Below, in pieces: positions 30,707-32,777 of a stretch of 32,777 nt of DNA (position 1 is its first letter; every line of letters starts with the position of its first letter). Source of the stretch: a virus. The translations under genes were made by a program, and so were the position numbers. The notes under the pieces are model-generated. The model saw only the letters and a list, made by a program, of their open reading frames with translations, made no database searches and had not been told where the DNA came from. The stretch is from positions 1 to 32,777 of IMG/VR virus record IMGVR_UViG_3300017743_000058; one strand, given 5' to 3'.

Positions 30707-32777
30707 CTTTTTTATATGTAAACTGGACGTAAAGATCTTCTCCAGTATTTGTTGTTCCAATACTCGTAACATCAACGGTTAAATAGTCATTTGCATTCAT
30801 ATTAATTGTCTGATCAGCAATTGTTGTAGTTGTTACATTTGTACCAAAAGAGTATGTTTCTTCTGAAACTCCATTCTTTTTGATATCAACACCAACAGTT
30901 GCATCTGCAGCAGTTCCAAGTCTTGAAGTAATTCCTGTTACCTGTAAATTATATGGTGCATACCATCTCTTAGTACCAGTGTGTACTTGCAGAGCACCCC
31001 CTTGATGTAGGTTTATATTGAATATTGTTTCGTCTTTAATTTTTGTGGAAACTTCTGTATCATTTAAACCAGTTTCAACTACAGTAGATTCGTTAATAAC
31101 CTTTTCTAACTTAGACTGAAATTGGACTGTATCATCCATATATTCGCCCATGTCTTTTGCTTTAAATTTACTTGTTGTTCCATCCCATACAAGTGTTAGA
31201 TTATCTACATCTTCTATTACTGGCACTGGTTTTATTTCTACTGGAGTTTTATGACCTTGTTGGTCGTGTTGAAAATATAGAATATAGTTATTATCTACAT
31301 TTGTTTCCACCACAAGGTCTTTTATTGTAATTGTACCTCTCATTGCGCCATGAATGCCGCATTGATAATATAATGTATCCGGCGCATTAGCTGGAACAGT
31401 AAACACAAGAGTGCCACTTTCATTCCTAGAACCAGTGACGCCATCTGTATATTCTCCGACATATGTACCAGAAACATAGTTTGTACCATCATCTGTGGTA
31501 AGATAGAAAGGATGTCCAGTAAGACTAGCATCTAGATTGAAAGTATATGTACCGCCGCGATATAAAGGATTTAATGCTGGATTATCTCCATGCGCCGAGC
31601 CACCAAATGTATATGCGCCAGCATTTGCGAAAGAAATATTATATGAAATTGCAGGGTTATTAAGTGTTGGTGGTGTGATTGTAGAGGGAACATTAATATT
31701 CAATCTCTGCACTTCTGTGGATTGTCCACCATTGATATCTGGATGAGTTACACCAGTTATATTCAAAGTAGAAGTTGTCCAAGAAACAAGATTATCTGTG
31801 CCTGGCCCGTCTACCCACTTTAGGTATATTTTATGTGTTTGCGTCATTCCACCGTGCAAATCATGTGCTGCGAAGTTATTTACAATATATGTACCATCAT
31901 TATAAAGTGGGATATTTGACTGTAATGCATTAGTAATTTTAAGTCTTGTATATGCAACCTTACCAGCATCCCAAGTCCATTTCCAATCCATTCCACCACC
32001 GGCGTCTGGTGCATCAACATTGATTGTGAAAGTTTCTGGATCAATTGTAAGGTCAAAATCTAAAATATCAGTTTGAGAAAATGTTTTATCTCCAAGATAT
32101 AAAGTGCCTGCAGACAAATATAAATCTCTAAACTTATTGGTAGAACTACCTAAATCATATGTTTCGTTTGCATCTGGAATTATATGTCCTGTAATAACTC
32201 TTGGATCAATCCACTCGTAATCGCCCGTACCTTGCGCTCCACCTGTAGAATCCCAACCTAGTACTTGCCCATCTGATATAATAGTTGAACCACCCGCATT
32301 ATTTTTATTCAGATGAAAATCTACCTCATCTTGAATGGTATCACCAAGTCCACCTACGTTTGCACCACTAAAATTTACTGTAGTATGAGTAAAGTCTAAT
32401 GTTCCAAGTTGCGCGTTGATAGAACCGCCTGTACCTAATTCTAAACTACCAGCAGCAACCCGGCCGGTGACAACTACGCCCTGAGCATTATCTGCAATAT
32501 TTGCCAAACCAACATCGGAATTACTAAGTCCAGCTATAGATGCACCACTAAAATTTACCGTAGTATTAGTAAAGTCCAATGTCGCAAGTGATGCGCTGAT
32601 AGACCCACCAGTACCTACATTCACTGTGGTAGTTTGAATAGGCCCTGTAATCCAAGTATCTGATGTGATACGTTCAACAAACAATTCTTTACCAACACTG
32701 ACCTTGCCACCCATGCCTGTGTGATTCGCACAGTAATAGTACAACCTTGGCGTAGCATTCGTATCTACAATCTCCAC
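30702..32777 (-). CDS. Tail fibre protein with cupredoxin-like domains (5' end outside the window)
   Basis: This partial protein has 691 codons in the window. The first codon seen is GTG and is probably internal. It carries fibre features: two 60-residue repeats GTGGSI.A.L.TLDFT near residues 52-84 and 112-144, and the fibre motif ETYDLGSSTNKFRDLYLS near 205-222. A cupredoxin-like domain (~375-487) has His in LTGHPFYLT (422) and CGIHGAM (C473, H476, M479). A second, cut domain at the window edge has YYYCANHTGMGG (C16, H19, M22). The C-terminal part is a beta-rich trimer-like region. Late-expressed and probably virion-exposed; receptor binding is inferred. Confidence 0.8.
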   Translation of the reverse strand: MEIVDTNATPRLYYYCANHTGMGGKVSVGKELFVERITSDTWITGPIQTTTVNVGTGGSISASLATLDFTNTTVNFSGASIAGLSNSDVGLANIADNAQGVVVTGRVAAGSLELGTGGSINAQLGTLDFTHTTVNFSGANVGGLGDTIQDEVDFHLNKNNAGGSTIISDGQVLGWDSTGGAQGTGDYEWIDPRVITGHIIPDANETYDLGSSTNKFRDLYLSAGTLYLGDKTFSQTDILDFDLTIDPETFTINVDAPDAGGGMDWKWTWDAGKVAYTRLKITNALQSNIPLYNDGTYIVNNFAAHDLHGGMTQTHKIYLKWVDGPGTDNLVSWTTSTLNITGVTHPDINGGQSTEVQRLNINVPSTITPPTLNNPAISYNISFANAGAYTFGGSAHGDNPALNPLYRGGTYTFNLDASLTGHPFYLTTDDGTNYVSGTYVGEYTDGVTGSRNESGTLVFTVPANAPDTLYYQCGIHGAMRGTITIKDLVVETNVDNNYILYFQHDQQGHKTPVEIKPVPVIEDVDNLTLVWDGTTSKFKAKDMGEYMDDTVQFQSKLEKVINESTVVETGLNDTEVSTKIKDETIFNINLHQGGALQVHTGTKRWYAPYNLQVTGITSRLGTAADATVGVDIKKNGVSEETYSFGTNVTTTTIADQTINMNANDYLTVDVTSIGTTNTGEDLYVQFTYKKV
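31317..31655 (-). other. Cupredoxin-like domain coding segment in the fibre gene
   Basis: The segment encodes residues ~375-487: strands YRGGTYTFNLDASLTGHPFYL, then GTLVFTVPANAPDTLYYQC, then the ligand loop CGIHGAM followed by RGTITI. H422, C473, H476 and M479 correspond to the type 1 copper ligands of plastocyanin. The C-x2-H-x2-M spacing and following MRG are as in amicyanin. Confidence 0.65.
32346..32624 (-). repeat. Two 180-nt-spaced repeats in the fibre gene
   Basis: Copies at 32526-32624 and 32346-32444 encode related segments (GTGGSISASLATLDFTNTT and GTGGSINAQLGTLDFTHTT). They are typical of fibre shaft repeats that grow or shrink by recombination. Confidence 0.7.

Noticed and set aside
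1-32777. CRISPR arrays, tRNA genes, insertion sequences, integrase or attachment sites
   Set aside because: I saw no regular spaced repeats, no cloverleaf-like sequence, no transposase or integrase motifs, and gene packing leaves no room for them.

Overview
The window is part of the genome of a T4-like tailed phage (contractile-tail myovirus) with low G+C. All the genes I accept lie on the minus strand, so transcription runs from high to low coordinates. The structural block follows the T4 order 13-14-15-16-17-18-19-20-67-68-21-22-23. After it comes the order typical of marine T4-like phages: gp3-position protein, uvsY, uvsW, a small conserved gene, 55, 47, 46, 45, 44. The host cannot be read directly. 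The low G+C, the CobS/CobT-like pair and the C-x2-H-x2-M fibre domains point to a marine phage such as a pelagiphage, roseophage or relative, but this is inference.

Layout in transcription order. (1) 32777-27484: tail fibre and virion-surface genes: a fibre protein whose 5' end is outside the window and which carries cupredoxin-like domains, a 79-aa acidic protein, a 609-aa protein with a propeller-like middle and an Ig-like end, and a LamG-like protein. (2) 27428-23036: neck (13, 14), tail terminator (15) and terminase (16, 17). (3) 22948-14826: sheath 18, tube 19, portal 20, prohead core proteins, protease 21, scaffold 22 and capsid 23, closed by a strong intrinsic terminator. (4) 14741-11810: a tube-fold protein at the gp3 position, UvsY, UvsW and a small conserved protein. 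(5) 11662-4801: late sigma factor gp55 with its own sigma70-like promoter, then the Mre11/Rad50-like pair 47/46, interleaved with three methyltransferase-type genes and one unknown. (6) 4737-1: CobT-like metallopeptidase/VWA protein, CobS-like MoxR AAA+ ATPase, a DUF3310 protein, sliding clamp gp45 and the start of clamp loader gp44.

Regulation can be read in part. Seven exact copies of the T4 late box TATAAATA lie in the gaps before gp13, gp18, gp19, gp22, gp23, the gp3-like gene and the 79-aa gene, matching the presence of gp55. Three consensus-like sigma70 promoters with 17-bp spacers precede gp55, CobT and CobS. The gp13 leader can form a hairpin over its ribosome-binding site and start codon, and the late promoter would start transcription just past the 5' arm. 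This resembles the known control of T4 lysozyme gene e. Between gp55 and the gene upstream there is also a plus-strand promoter-like sequence whose -10 is overlapped by a 17-bp palindrome, which is unexpected in an otherwise one-directional region.

The most unusual items are: the amicyanin-type copper ligand set in a tail fibre; a methyltransferase paralogue, placed between 47 and 46, that has lost its SAM-binding motif I while keeping SPPY; the HExxH-VWA/MoxR pair; the gp13 hairpin; the divergent promoter/operator region; and a three-repeat beta-rich insertion in the sheath protein.
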